NCBI GenBank assembly: GCA_027310735.1
Contig: DAIDAH010000044.1
Location: forward strand, 1 to 14,245
Direction: 5' to 3'
Length of the DNA stretch: 14,245 nucleotides
Origin: Methylotenera sp.
GTDB taxonomy: Bacteria > Pseudomonadota > Gammaproteobacteria > Burkholderiales > Methylophilaceae
A program made the position numbers and the translations under genes. The notes under the pieces are model-generated. The model was not told where the DNA came from, searched no databases, and worked only from the letters and a program-made list of their open reading frames with translations. This document shows positions 1 through 6,952 of this stretch, piece by piece (position 1 is the stretch's first letter; every line of letters begins with the position of its first letter).

Positions 1-657
1 GCCAAAGGCGGCGCGGCTAATAGAGTCATGGGTTAGACGTATTGTTTGGTAGGGGAATCCGAAAATGATTTCGTGCCGACCAACGATGCCGCCAACTCGG
101 ATAGAGTTGACGTGCAGATCCGCATCTAAATCCAGCAGTTCTGCAATTCGGATGGCAGTGCCAGACACTTCTTTTTTATCATGGAAGTGTTCCTCTATAA
201 CCTCTACTCCAGCATGCGGTGCCAGCTTGCGTAGTACTTTTGCAGCAATAATAATAAAATTAATGCCGAGCGTGATGTTGGGTGAATAGAGCACCGCTGT
301 ATTTTTACTGGCGGTATGTAGACACTCCAAGTGTCTTTTTTTATAAGAGGATACTGCAGAAATGATGCCGATTCCATTTTCAGAGGCAATGTCGGCATAA
401 CTAAGGCAAGTGTCTGCACTGGAGAAATCAACTATAAAGTCAATAGGTTGTTCTGCGAGTAGTATCGGCAAGTTAAGTTCTGATGCAGCATATGTTGGAA
501 TCGTGTCGAAAATCTGCTTGTTTCCATGGGCATGGCTGCTGCCACGTACTGCCCAGCACAATTTAACTGCGGGGTCATCCTGTAACTGGGTAGCAACTTC
601 TTTTCCAGCTTTACCTAAGCCAAACAGGCCTACTCGAATAGTATGTGTCATCGGCAT
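1..657 (-). CDS. DapB-like reductase (dihydrodipicolinate reductase family), partial at left edge
   Basis: The 219 codons visible read as a DapB-family protein, the NAD(P)H-dependent reductase of the diaminopimelate/lysine pathway; the C-terminal end lies beyond the window. Seen: an N-terminal Rossmann nucleotide-binding motif (GLFGLGKAG, residues 10-18), a DFSS stretch like the DapB 'DFT/DFS' motif, a SPNITLGIN segment matching the family's A/PNFSxGVN, the active-site region with H157 and K161 followed by SGT (165-167), and a terminal RVGGIVGRHE...SRAAF segment typical of DapB. H157/K161 correspond to the catalytic His and Lys of E. coli DapB (159/163). Odd: the canonical GTTG cofactor/substrate motif is replaced by SAVSS, and the usual TGER/G-rich stretch before RAGDI is missing. 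It may therefore be a divergent paralogue with another substrate. The start ATG at 657 overlaps the upstream stop codon (TAATG); ATG 651 is an alternative. Family membership is fairly sure; lysine-pathway function is not. Confidence 0.75.
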   Translation of the reverse strand, partial: MPMTHTIRVGLFGLGKAGKEVATQLQDDPAVKLCWAVRGSSHAHGNKQIFDTIPTYAASELNLPILLAEQPIDFIVDFSSADTCLSYADIASENGIGIISAVSSYKKRHLECLHTASKNTAVLYSPNITLGINFIIIAAKVLRKLAPHAGVEVIEEHFHDKKEVSGTAIRIAELLDLDADLHVNSIRVGGIVGRHEIIFGFPYQTIRLTHDSISRAAFG

Positions 658-1082
658 TAGATTGAATCCATTGGTGAGCAGAATGCTGCTCTGGAGACAA
701 TGCCGGATTCTAATCGGGTAATTTCATTGATTGCCTTCAATAAGTTGTGGTGATGCATTGATAGTTTGAATATCGTCTTGGAGTATTCTAACCATGACGC
801 AAATCTTGGGTCATAATCACCCTCAAACATCAAGTAAAGTGTGGTGTGCAAAGAGCCGTTTCTTATTATCGCTGTCATTTCGTCAATGATGCTGCCGAAG
901 CGCTTGCGGAAGTCTGTGTCAATTACCAATATCATGCATTGGTAATTGTTTGCAGAACTACTATTTCTTCCCATCATAGATAGCACACTGATGCTTTGAT
1001 TCGACCAGCCAACATTAGAAAATTTAGTTTCTATGACATGAGCCATTGTTAGGTTGTCGGAAATAATGAGTACTTTATCCAT
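657..1082 (-). CDS. Small receiver-like (CheY-fold) protein, possibly a pseudo-receiver
   Basis: This 141-residue protein is not clearly recognised, but its layout resembles a two-component receiver domain. It has a first hydrophobic strand KVLIISDN (3-10) with an acidic residue at D9, a third strand ILVID with D55 at the usual phospho-acceptor position, a fourth strand TTLYLMF (80-86), and FK at 105-106 in the place of the conserved Lys, followed by a last helix NLLKAINEI. Against a classical receiver, the first acidic pair is reduced to one Asp, the Thr/Ser after strand 4 appears to be Phe, and the residue after the Lys is not Pro. No output domain is present. The start has AAGGG 8-9 nt upstream. 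The stop TAA shares its last A with the ATG of the DapB-like gene, so the two are probably one transcript with coupled translation. The receiver assignment is inference from pattern only. Confidence 0.55.
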   Translation of the reverse strand: MDKVLIISDNLTMAHVIETKFSNVGWSNQSISVLSMMGRNSSSANNYQCMILVIDTDFRKRFGSIIDEMTAIIRNGSLHTTLYLMFEGDYDPRFASWLEYSKTIFKLSMHHHNLLKAINEITRLESGIVSRAAFCSPMDSI

Positions 1083-1107
1083 TCCGGACCCTTTTCTTAT
1101 AAATTAT

Positions 1108-1134
1108 TATTGTACAAATATATTTTATACAATA
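1108..1134. promoter_or_regulatory. Inverted repeat in divergent promoter region (1083-1194)
   Basis: In the 112-nt A+T-rich gap between the divergent receiver-like and ClC genes, TATTGTA (1108-1114) and TACAATA (1128-1134) form perfect 7-bp arms around a 13-nt A+T spacer. The position suits a dimeric repressor site or overlapping divergent promoters. No bona fide -35/-10 pair could be fixed with confidence, and A+T richness makes chance repeats more likely. Confidence 0.3.
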
Positions 1135-1194
1135 CAACTAAACAATTTCAGCGCATAATTACGCAATATTGAATTCAAGATAGATTTTAGATAA

Positions 1195-2550
1195 ATGCCA
1201 TCTATACAGCACCTCCTATTAGCAATACGAACCGCAAAATTGGCAGACTTTGACGCATGGCGAGGGCGACTAATAGTCTGGACTGCAGCTGCAATGGCTG
1301 GCCTGATTGTTGTGTTGTTTGCACGGGCAACCGAATATTCGATGGCATTTTTCTTTACACAACAAAAAGCACACTGGTGGTTGCCCTTAATTCTAACTCC
1401 GACTGCTGGAGTGCTAATTGTTTGGATGACAACGCATTGGTTTGCCGGGGCGAGTGGAAGTGGTATTCCACAAACGATAGCTGCGTTGCAAGCAGATACC
1501 AAAGATGAACCTCACTCTAGTCTTGTTTCACTTAAACTGGCTTTCGGTAAGGTTGTTTTGGGCGTTGGTGCGCTAGGCGCAGGATTCTCTGCTGGTAGAG
1601 AAGGGCCTTCAGTTCAGGTTGGCGCCAGCATTATGCACGCTTTTCGACGTTTCTTGCCAGCAGGGTTTTCTGTTCATCCTCGACATTTGATCTTGGCTGG
1701 CGGTGCTGCTGGTATTTCTGCGGCTTTTAATACGCCACTGGCAGGGGTTATATTTGCAATTGAGGAATTAGGTCGACGCTTTGAGCAAAAAACCAATGGC
1801 GTGGTCATTACCGCAATTGTGCTATCGGGTCTGGTTTCAATTTCCTTGCAAGGAAACTACACTTATTTTGGCAATATTTCAGTAGGTATTATCGACAGAA
1901 AAATCATAGTGCCAGTCTTTATCTGCGCCATTGTCTGTGGCATCTTGGGTGGGATTTTCAGTCGAACACTTATAGAGGCATCTGGGTCATTAAAGGGAAG
2001 AGTGGGGCATTTGCGGAACATTCATCCGCTATGGTGGGCTGGCTTCTGTGGCTTGATGGTCGCGTTGTTGGGGGCGATTAGCGGTGGAGCAGCACATGGT
2101 TCAGGATATGCATTCTCACGTGAGATGCTGGATGGTAGAGTTGCTGAAGCTTGGCAGTATGCGCCGATTAAATATCTAGCGACCATTTTCACTTATCTAA
2201 GTGGTGTCCCTGGTGGGATATTTGCCCCTGCGCTTTCAATTGGTGCTGGGATTGGTAATGACCTGCTGCCGCTATTTGCAGGGGAGCATGCCACTACGGC
2301 GATATGTGCGCTGTGTATGGCTGGATTTTTAGCTGCAGTTACACAAGCCCCAATCACCTCGTTTATTATTGTGATGGAAATGATTGATGGTCATGAGATG
2401 GTGATTAGCCTGATGGCGGTCGCGATGATTTCATCCATCGTTGCACGATTGTTTAGTCCGCCTCTTTACCACACGCTCGCTGATGCGCAGATGTCCAGAG
2501 TTTCAGGTGGTCAACGTGCATTAGTAGTTCCAGATGATCAAGCGCATTAA
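1195..2550 (+). CDS. ClC-family H+/Cl- exchange transporter
   Basis: A 451-residue, strongly hydrophobic inner-membrane protein with all ClC signatures: GSGIP (88-92, Ser89 coordinates Cl-), GREGP (134-138, with gating Glu136), GGIFAP (340-345) and the central Tyr425 in PPLYH. The segment AGVIFAIEE ends in E190/E191; E191 matches the internal proton glutamate (Glu203 of E. coli ClcA). Keeping both glutamates predicts a 2Cl-/1H+ antiporter rather than a passive channel. There is no C-terminal CBS pair, as in short bacterial ClCs. ATG 1195 follows an in-frame TAA directly and has no good Shine-Dalgarno sequence, so initiation is probably weak. It is the first gene of a plus-strand set of ion transporters, and 119 nt without a visible strong terminator separate it from the next. 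Family and transport class are secure; the physiological role (acid resistance, charge balance for other pumps) is inferred. Confidence 0.93.
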   Translation: MPSIQHLLLAIRTAKLADFDAWRGRLIVWTAAAMAGLIVVLFARATEYSMAFFFTQQKAHWWLPLILTPTAGVLIVWMTTHWFAGASGSGIPQTIAALQADTKDEPHSSLVSLKLAFGKVVLGVGALGAGFSAGREGPSVQVGASIMHAFRRFLPAGFSVHPRHLILAGGAAGISAAFNTPLAGVIFAIEELGRRFEQKTNGVVITAIVLSGLVSISLQGNYTYFGNISVGIIDRKIIVPVFICAIVCGILGGIFSRTLIEASGSLKGRVGHLRNIHPLWWAGFCGLMVALLGAISGGAAHGSGYAFSREMLDGRVAEAWQYAPIKYLATIFTYLSGVPGGIFAPALSIGAGIGNDLLPLFAGEHATTAICALCMAGFLAAVTQAPITSFIIVMEMIDGHEMVISLMAVAMISSIVARLFSPPLYHTLADAQMSRVSGGQRALVVPDDQAH

Positions 2551-2669
2551 TAATTATTTTAATCGCGACTAAGTGCTAACCTTTAATGAGTTGTTTGTCG
2601 AAAGTAAAATAAATAATTTGCATTAAAAGTTTCTTCTTTGCACAAAGCGGGTAGACAGGCACTTAATAG

Positions 2670-3674
2670 ATGATTATCTGGCTAAAACTCCTTTTCTGCC
2701 TTGCTGTGATTGGCTACGCGGGCTACTTTCTCTCTCGCTATGGCGATATTATTGCTGAAAAAACTGGTATGTCAGCCTCGTGGGTAGGGCTGATTTTGCT
2801 GGCTGCGGCAACGTCATTGCCCGAGTTAGTGACTGGAGTTTCTGCGGTTACGGTAGCGAATGCGCCAGACATTGCAGTGGGGGATGTTTTGGGCAGCACA
2901 GTGTTTAATCTTGCTATCCTTGTCTTGCTTGATGCACTTTATCAAAGAGAGTCTCTTTATAGTCGTGCCGCTCAAGGCCATATCCTGTCTGCATCCCTAG
3001 GAGCATTACTGATTGCTTTTGCTGGATTCAGCCTACTCCTTGATCATGCTGGAATCAGCTTGATGCTATGGCATGTAGGGCTGTATTCGCCAACTATTGT
3101 ATTAGTCTATTTTACTGCGATGCTTGCTGTGCACCGCTATGAGCAACGTACTTTGGATGAATATACCGAGGCCTCGGTCGAACGTTATCCTCAAATCACC
3201 TTGCGGCAGGCTGTTACTGGCTATGTGCTGGCAGCTACTGCTGTAGTGCTGGTAGGTTCGTGGCTACCTTTTGTTGCCAAAGAGCTCTCTATGTTGATGG
3301 GATGGGAGCAAAGCTTTGTCGGTACGCTGTTAGTCGCTGCTGTTACTTCCGCACCAGAGGCGGCTGTGACTATTTCAGCGCTACGTATTGGCGCTCTGGA
3401 TATGGCAATCGCTAATCTGCTAGGCAGCAATTTGTTCGACATTCTGATTCTAGCTGCTGATGATCTGTTTTATCGTAAAGGATCATTGTTAGCTAATGTG
3501 GATAATAGCCATGCTATTACCGCATTTATAGCAATCATGATGAGCATACTTGTGTCGATTGGTTTTATCTTCCGTCCACAACGGCATGCATTGTTAAGGC
3601 TTACTTGGATTAGTTTTGGCTTGTTCCTTCTGTATATTCTTAATGCATGGATTCTTTTTCAACATGGAAAATGA
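2670..3674 (+). CDS. CaCA-family Na+(H+)/Ca2+-type antiporter (YrbG-like)
   Basis: A 334-residue inner-membrane protein with the two inverted alpha-repeats of the Ca2+/cation antiporter superfamily. Repeat 1 has TSLPE (48-52) and GDVLGSTVFN (71-80). Repeat 2 has TSAPE (226-230) and NLLGSNLFD (249-257). The four pore residues E52, N80, E230 and D257 match the Glu/Asn/Glu/Asp quartet known from the archaeal exchanger NCX_Mj (E54, N81, E213, D240), which supports true cation exchange, with Ca2+ the likeliest substrate. About ten hydrophobic segments are visible, with a hydrophilic loop near residues 155-175 between the two halves. The ATG at 2670 has only a weak AGGC about 10 nt upstream. Its last 11 nt overlap the following Ca2+-ATPase-like gene, which argues for one operon devoted to exporting a divalent cation. 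The coupling ion (Na+ or H+) cannot be read from the sequence. Confidence 0.9.
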   Translation: MIIWLKLLFCLAVIGYAGYFLSRYGDIIAEKTGMSASWVGLILLAAATSLPELVTGVSAVTVANAPDIAVGDVLGSTVFNLAILVLLDALYQRESLYSRAAQGHILSASLGALLIAFAGFSLLLDHAGISLMLWHVGLYSPTIVLVYFTAMLAVHRYEQRTLDEYTEASVERYPQITLRQAVTGYVLAATAVVLVGSWLPFVAKELSMLMGWEQSFVGTLLVAAVTSAPEAAVTISALRIGALDMAIANLLGSNLFDILILAADDLFYRKGSLLANVDNSHAITAFIAIMMSILVSIGFIFRPQRHALLRLTWISFGLFLLYILNAWILFQHGK

Positions 3675-6354
3675 GGTTAATAGCAAAGCTAATCATTGGC
3701 ATACGCTGACAGTTGATGAAGCAACGAGTCAGCTTGAAAGCAACCATCAAACAGGATTAACTGCAACTGAGGTTGCTGATCGCACTGCGCTTTACGGCGC
3801 TAATGCCTTACACGAAAAGCGTGCACGTTCGCCGTGGCGTATGCTGTTTGACCAATTTGCAGATTTCATGATTTTAGTGTTGATTGGTGCCGCATTGGTT
3901 TCAGGTGTTGTTGGTGATGTTGAAGATACCGTGGCGATTATTGTGATTGTAATACTCAATGCGGTTGTAGGCTTTATACAGGAGTATCGTGCAGAGCGTG
4001 CGATGGCCGCGCTAAAGAAAATGTCCGAAGCAACTGCGCAGGTATTGCGGGATGGACAGCTAGAAACTATCAATGCTACAGAGTTGGTCCCAGGTGATAT
4101 TGTGCTGTTGGAAGCAGGAAATATGGTGCCCGCTGACTTTCGACTCATTGAGGCCGCACAACTCAAGATAGATGAGTCTGCACTTACCGGTGAGTCTGTT
4201 GCGGTGGAGAAAAATAATCGACCATTGTCGGTGGTTGATGCACCATTAGGCGACAAAACCTGTTTAGCCTATAAGGGTACGATTGTTACTTACGGACGAG
4301 GGCGCGGACTGGTAGTCGCAACGGGCATGCGTAGTGAGTTAGGTCAAATTGCAGCCTTGCTCAGCGAAGGCGATGACAGTAAAACGCCCATGCAAAAACG
4401 CCTCGCAGGGTTTGGAAAGCGGCTTGCACTAGCTGCGCTGGCAATTTGCATGCTGGTTTTTGTGATTGGTATCGTGCGTGGGGAGCCGTTGCTGCTTATG
4501 TTCATGACCGCGGTAAGCTTGGCTGTGGCAGCCATTCCTGAAGCATTGCCAGCGGTGGTAACTATTTCGCTGGCACTGGGAGCGCACAAAATGGTCAGGC
4601 AGCATGCCTTGATCCGGCGTTTACCTGCTGTCGAAACCCTAGGCTCTGTCACGTTCATTTGTTCTGATAAAACCGGCACACTTACGCAGAATAAAATGCA
4701 TGTCACGGAAATTTATGCTGATGGTGAGTATGTGCATACTGATAATCAAGCACAATTAGGTCGAGCTTCGTACAGAAAAACAGTGCAGGAGGCTATGAAA
4801 GCAGCGCCCTGGCGCATGTTGTTACATGCAATGGCGCTCAGCAACGACGCAAGTTTGGATCGTCATGGGAAAGCGTATGGTGAGCCAACGGAGTCAGCAC
4901 TGCTGCACGCTGCGCAAGAGGTCGGATGCGATAAAGCGGCGCTGAATCAAGCGTCACCTAGGTTGCAAGAGCTGCCATTTGACTCTGAACGTAAGTGCAT
5001 GACTACCTTCCATGCCGTGCCAGAAGGCATCGTTGCTTATACCAAAGGATCGCCGGAAGCATTGGTGACGAAATGTACACGACAGCTAACCTCAAGCGGG
5101 GAAGGATCTATAAATCGTGCTGCATTATTGCTTGAAGTTGAAGCGATGGCGACGCATGGGCTGCGAGTGCTGGCATTTGCATATCGTAAATGGGCTGTGC
5201 TGCCAGATAGTCAGCAAGCAAGCGAGTTAGAGTCTGATTTAGTGTTTTTGGGATTTGTTGGCCTCATTGACCCGCCACGCCCAGAAGCGAAAGAGGCTGT
5301 TTTTCTCTGTAAATCTGCCGGCATTACGCCGGTGATGATTACTGGTGACCATCCAGCTACTGCCCTAGCTATTGCTCATCAGCTTGGCATTATTGCGGAT
5401 AGTGATGGCAAAGTTATGACGGGCGCCGAGTTGGTTCGCTTGGATCAACAGGCATTTGAGTCTGAAGTCGAAAATGTACGGGTTTATGCACGTGTTGATC
5501 CATTACAAAAAATTAAAATCGTTCAAGCTTTGCAGGATAAAGGTGAAGTCGTTGCAATGACTGGTGATGGTGTTAATGATGCTCCGGCACTTAGAACTGC
5601 TGATATTGGTATTGCAATGGGTAAAGGTGGCACGGATGTGGCTCGTGAAGCAGCTCACATGATATTACTTGATGACAATTTCGCGACTATTGTGCATGCG
5701 GTACGTTATGGCCGTCGCCTTTATGACAATATCCGTAAATTTGTTCGTTATGCGGTTACGACTAACTCAGCAGAAATCTGGACGATATTTTTAGCACCCT
5801 TTCTCGGGTTGCCAATACCTTTACTTCCGATTCATATCTTGTGGATCAACTTGGTTACGGATGGTTTGCCTGCATTGGCACTCACGGCTGAGTTGGCGGA
5901 GCCTGGCATTATGCGGCGTTCACCGCGCCCGCAACAAGAGAGCCTGTTTGCAAATGGCATGTGGCAACACATGGTCTGGGTAGGGTTGCTTATGGCGGGT
6001 TTAACGTTATTTACGCAGTCTTGGGCTTATCATTCAGGTTCATCTCATTGGCAAACCATGGCTTTTACCGTCCTAACGTTTTCGCAGCTGTTTCATGTAA
6101 TGGCAATCAGATCAGAAAAAGAGTCTATATTCAGTATCGGTTTTCTTTCCAATCGTCCCATGGCAATAGCCCTAATAATGACCTTTATATTACAGATGGC
6201 AACGATTTATGTGCCAATGTTAAATCCTATTTTTAAAACAGAACCGCTCAGTGCGAGCGAATTTATTATTTGCCTGATGTTGTCAGGTGTAGTATTTGCT
6301 GCCGTTGAAATTGAAAAGTGGCTGATGCGAAGTGGCGTGTTATATCGCGGCTAG
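3664..6354 (+). CDS. Type II P-type cation ATPase (Ca2+-ATPase-like)
   Basis: An ATP-driven cation exporter of the inner membrane, 896 residues from ATG 3664, the usual length for bacterial P2A/P2B pumps. Seen in order: an N-terminal cation-ATPase domain (HWHTLTVDEA...), TGES (175-178, actuator), PEALP in M4 (292-296), the phosphorylation motif DKTGTLT with Asp335, KGSPE (461-465, nucleotide-binding), GDGVND (634-639), NSAE in M5 (701-704) and NLVTDG in M6 (729-734). Against SERCA, E293, N701, E704, N729, T732 and D733 match Ca2+ ligands E309, N768, E771, N796, T799 and D800, but the M8 ligand E908 is Gln (Q808). This fits a Ca2+ or Mn2+ pump with a modified second site. Start choice: ATG 3664 gives the normal N-terminus; ATG 3616 would lie inside the preceding antiporter by a further 48 nt. 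The 11-nt overlap with that gene and the lack of a Shine-Dalgarno sequence suggest translational coupling. Confidence 0.92.
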   Translation: MENEVNSKANHWHTLTVDEATSQLESNHQTGLTATEVADRTALYGANALHEKRARSPWRMLFDQFADFMILVLIGAALVSGVVGDVEDTVAIIVIVILNAVVGFIQEYRAERAMAALKKMSEATAQVLRDGQLETINATELVPGDIVLLEAGNMVPADFRLIEAAQLKIDESALTGESVAVEKNNRPLSVVDAPLGDKTCLAYKGTIVTYGRGRGLVVATGMRSELGQIAALLSEGDDSKTPMQKRLAGFGKRLALAALAICMLVFVIGIVRGEPLLLMFMTAVSLAVAAIPEALPAVVTISLALGAHKMVRQHALIRRLPAVETLGSVTFICSDKTGTLTQNKMHVTEIYADGEYVHTDNQAQLGRASYRKTVQEAMKAAPWRMLLHAMALSNDASLDRHGKAYGEPTESALLHAAQEVGCDKAALNQASPRLQELPFDSERKCMTTFHAVPEGIVAYTKGSPEALVTKCTRQLTSSGEGSINRAALLLEVEAMATHGLRVLAFAYRKWAVLPDSQQASELESDLVFLGFVGLIDPPRPEAKEAVFLCKSAGITPVMITGDHPATALAIAHQLGIIADSDGKVMTGAELVRLDQQAFESEVENVRVYARVDPLQKIKIVQALQDKGEVVAMTGDGVNDAPALRTADIGIAMGKGGTDVAREAAHMILLDDNFATIVHAVRYGRRLYDNIRKFVRYAVTTNSAEIWTIFLAPFLGLPIPLLPIHILWINLVTDGLPALALTAELAEPGIMRRSPRPQQESLFANGMWQHMVWVGLLMAGLTLFTQSWAYHSGSSHWQTMAFTVLTFSQLFHVMAIRSEKESIFSIGFLSNRPMAIALIMTFILQMATIYVPMLNPIFKTEPLSASEFIICLMLSGVVFAAVEIEKWLMRSGVLYRG

Positions 6355-6389
6355 TTGTCGCACTAATTGAATAAGAAGATAATAACGAT

Positions 6390-6881
6390 ATGAGCATTGA
6401 TAACCCACCAATAGACTCCAAAGCCGCGGCGTTGGAAACCTTAAAACTCTTTCGTATTATCTTTAAATCAGCAAACCGACATTTTCATGAGGTTGAAAAG
6501 AAGGTAGGCATTGGCGGCGCATCCTTGTGGGCATTGGCTGAGATTTTAGAAACCGATAATTTGACTGTTTCTGCATTAGCCAAAGCGATGTCTGTGCATC
6601 AATCTACTGCAAGCAATCTTATTGAGAAACTCGAGGTTAGCGGCTATGTTATTCGGATAAGAAGTCTTGAAGATCGGCGCGTGGTACATCTTGCATTGAC
6701 TGATCTTGGGCGTGAAGTGCTATCTAAAGCGCCTCCGCCATATCGAGGCATATTGCCTGATGCATTGATGTGCATGGATCCTGCATCGTTAAGTACGCTA
6801 AACGGACATTTAACGGAGCTTATTGTCGGGATGGAGGTGGAGCATGACAGTAGTGCTTTCGAACCATTAGGTCGGACATAA
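6390..6881 (+). CDS. MarR-family winged-helix transcriptional regulator
   Basis: A 163-residue DNA-binding protein with the MarR layout: an N-terminal dimerisation helix (about 12-40), helices around LWALAEIL, a helix-turn-helix LTVSALAKAM...STASNLIEKLEVSGYV (58-87), and the wing with R91..D95-R96-R97 followed by LTDLGREVL (103-111). This D-x-R-R wing and 'LT..G' strand are diagnostic of the family. It starts 35 nt after the P-type ATPase stop on the same strand and is probably co-transcribed, so it may regulate the transporter cluster; the ligand is unknown. The start has a modest AAGAAG about 13 nt upstream. The C-terminal part has no extra domain. MarR identity is secure; control of the cluster is inferred from position. 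Confidence 0.88.
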   Translation: MSIDNPPIDSKAAALETLKLFRIIFKSANRHFHEVEKKVGIGGASLWALAEILETDNLTVSALAKAMSVHQSTASNLIEKLEVSGYVIRIRSLEDRRVVHLALTDLGREVLSKAPPPYRGILPDALMCMDPASLSTLNGHLTELIVGMEVEHDSSAFEPLGRT

Positions 6882-6891
6882 CTGTTTATTT

Positions 6892-6951
6892 CTGTAGGGT
6901 TTAGGTCATGATACTCCCTATAGCATTGAGTGTTTTGAAATTACCCTATAG
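6892..6951. terminator. Hairpin with duplicated octamer in convergent gap, possible terminator
   Basis: Between the convergent marR-like and nhaD genes, CTGTAGGG (6892-6899) can pair with CCCTATAG (6916-6923) over 8 bp with one G-U, loop 16 nt. The same octamer recurs at 6944-6951, giving a second, mutually exclusive partner. A short T run (6932-6935) lies 8 nt after the first stem on the plus strand; there is none on the minus strand. This could end transcription from one or both sides, but the stem is weak and the U tract poor. Confidence 0.35.
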
Positions 6952-6952
6952 A

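Noticed and set aside
65..721. Plus-strand frames 65-289 and 410-721 and minus-strand frame 204-431
   Set aside because: The DapB-like gene reads through this region in one frame with family motifs; these are shadows.
1125..1502. Minus-strand open frame over the start of the ClC gene, and plus-strand frame 1257-1508
   Set aside because: They overlap conserved ClC coding sequence and have low-complexity or unrecognisable composition.
2551..2669. Terminator or second promoter between the ClC and CaCA genes
   Set aside because: The 119-nt gap is A+T-rich; I found no stable hairpin and only weak, unconvincing -35/-10 matches.
3792..4706. Minus-strand open frames inside the P-type ATPase gene (3792-4256 and 4344-4706)
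   Set aside because: They are Ser/Ala/Thr-rich antisense shadows of a clearly coding gene, with no family motifs and no start signals.
3616..6354. P-type ATPase starting at ATG 3616
   Set aside because: It would add 16 residues, MACSF..., read from inside the antiporter gene. The family N-terminus begins shortly after ATG 3664.
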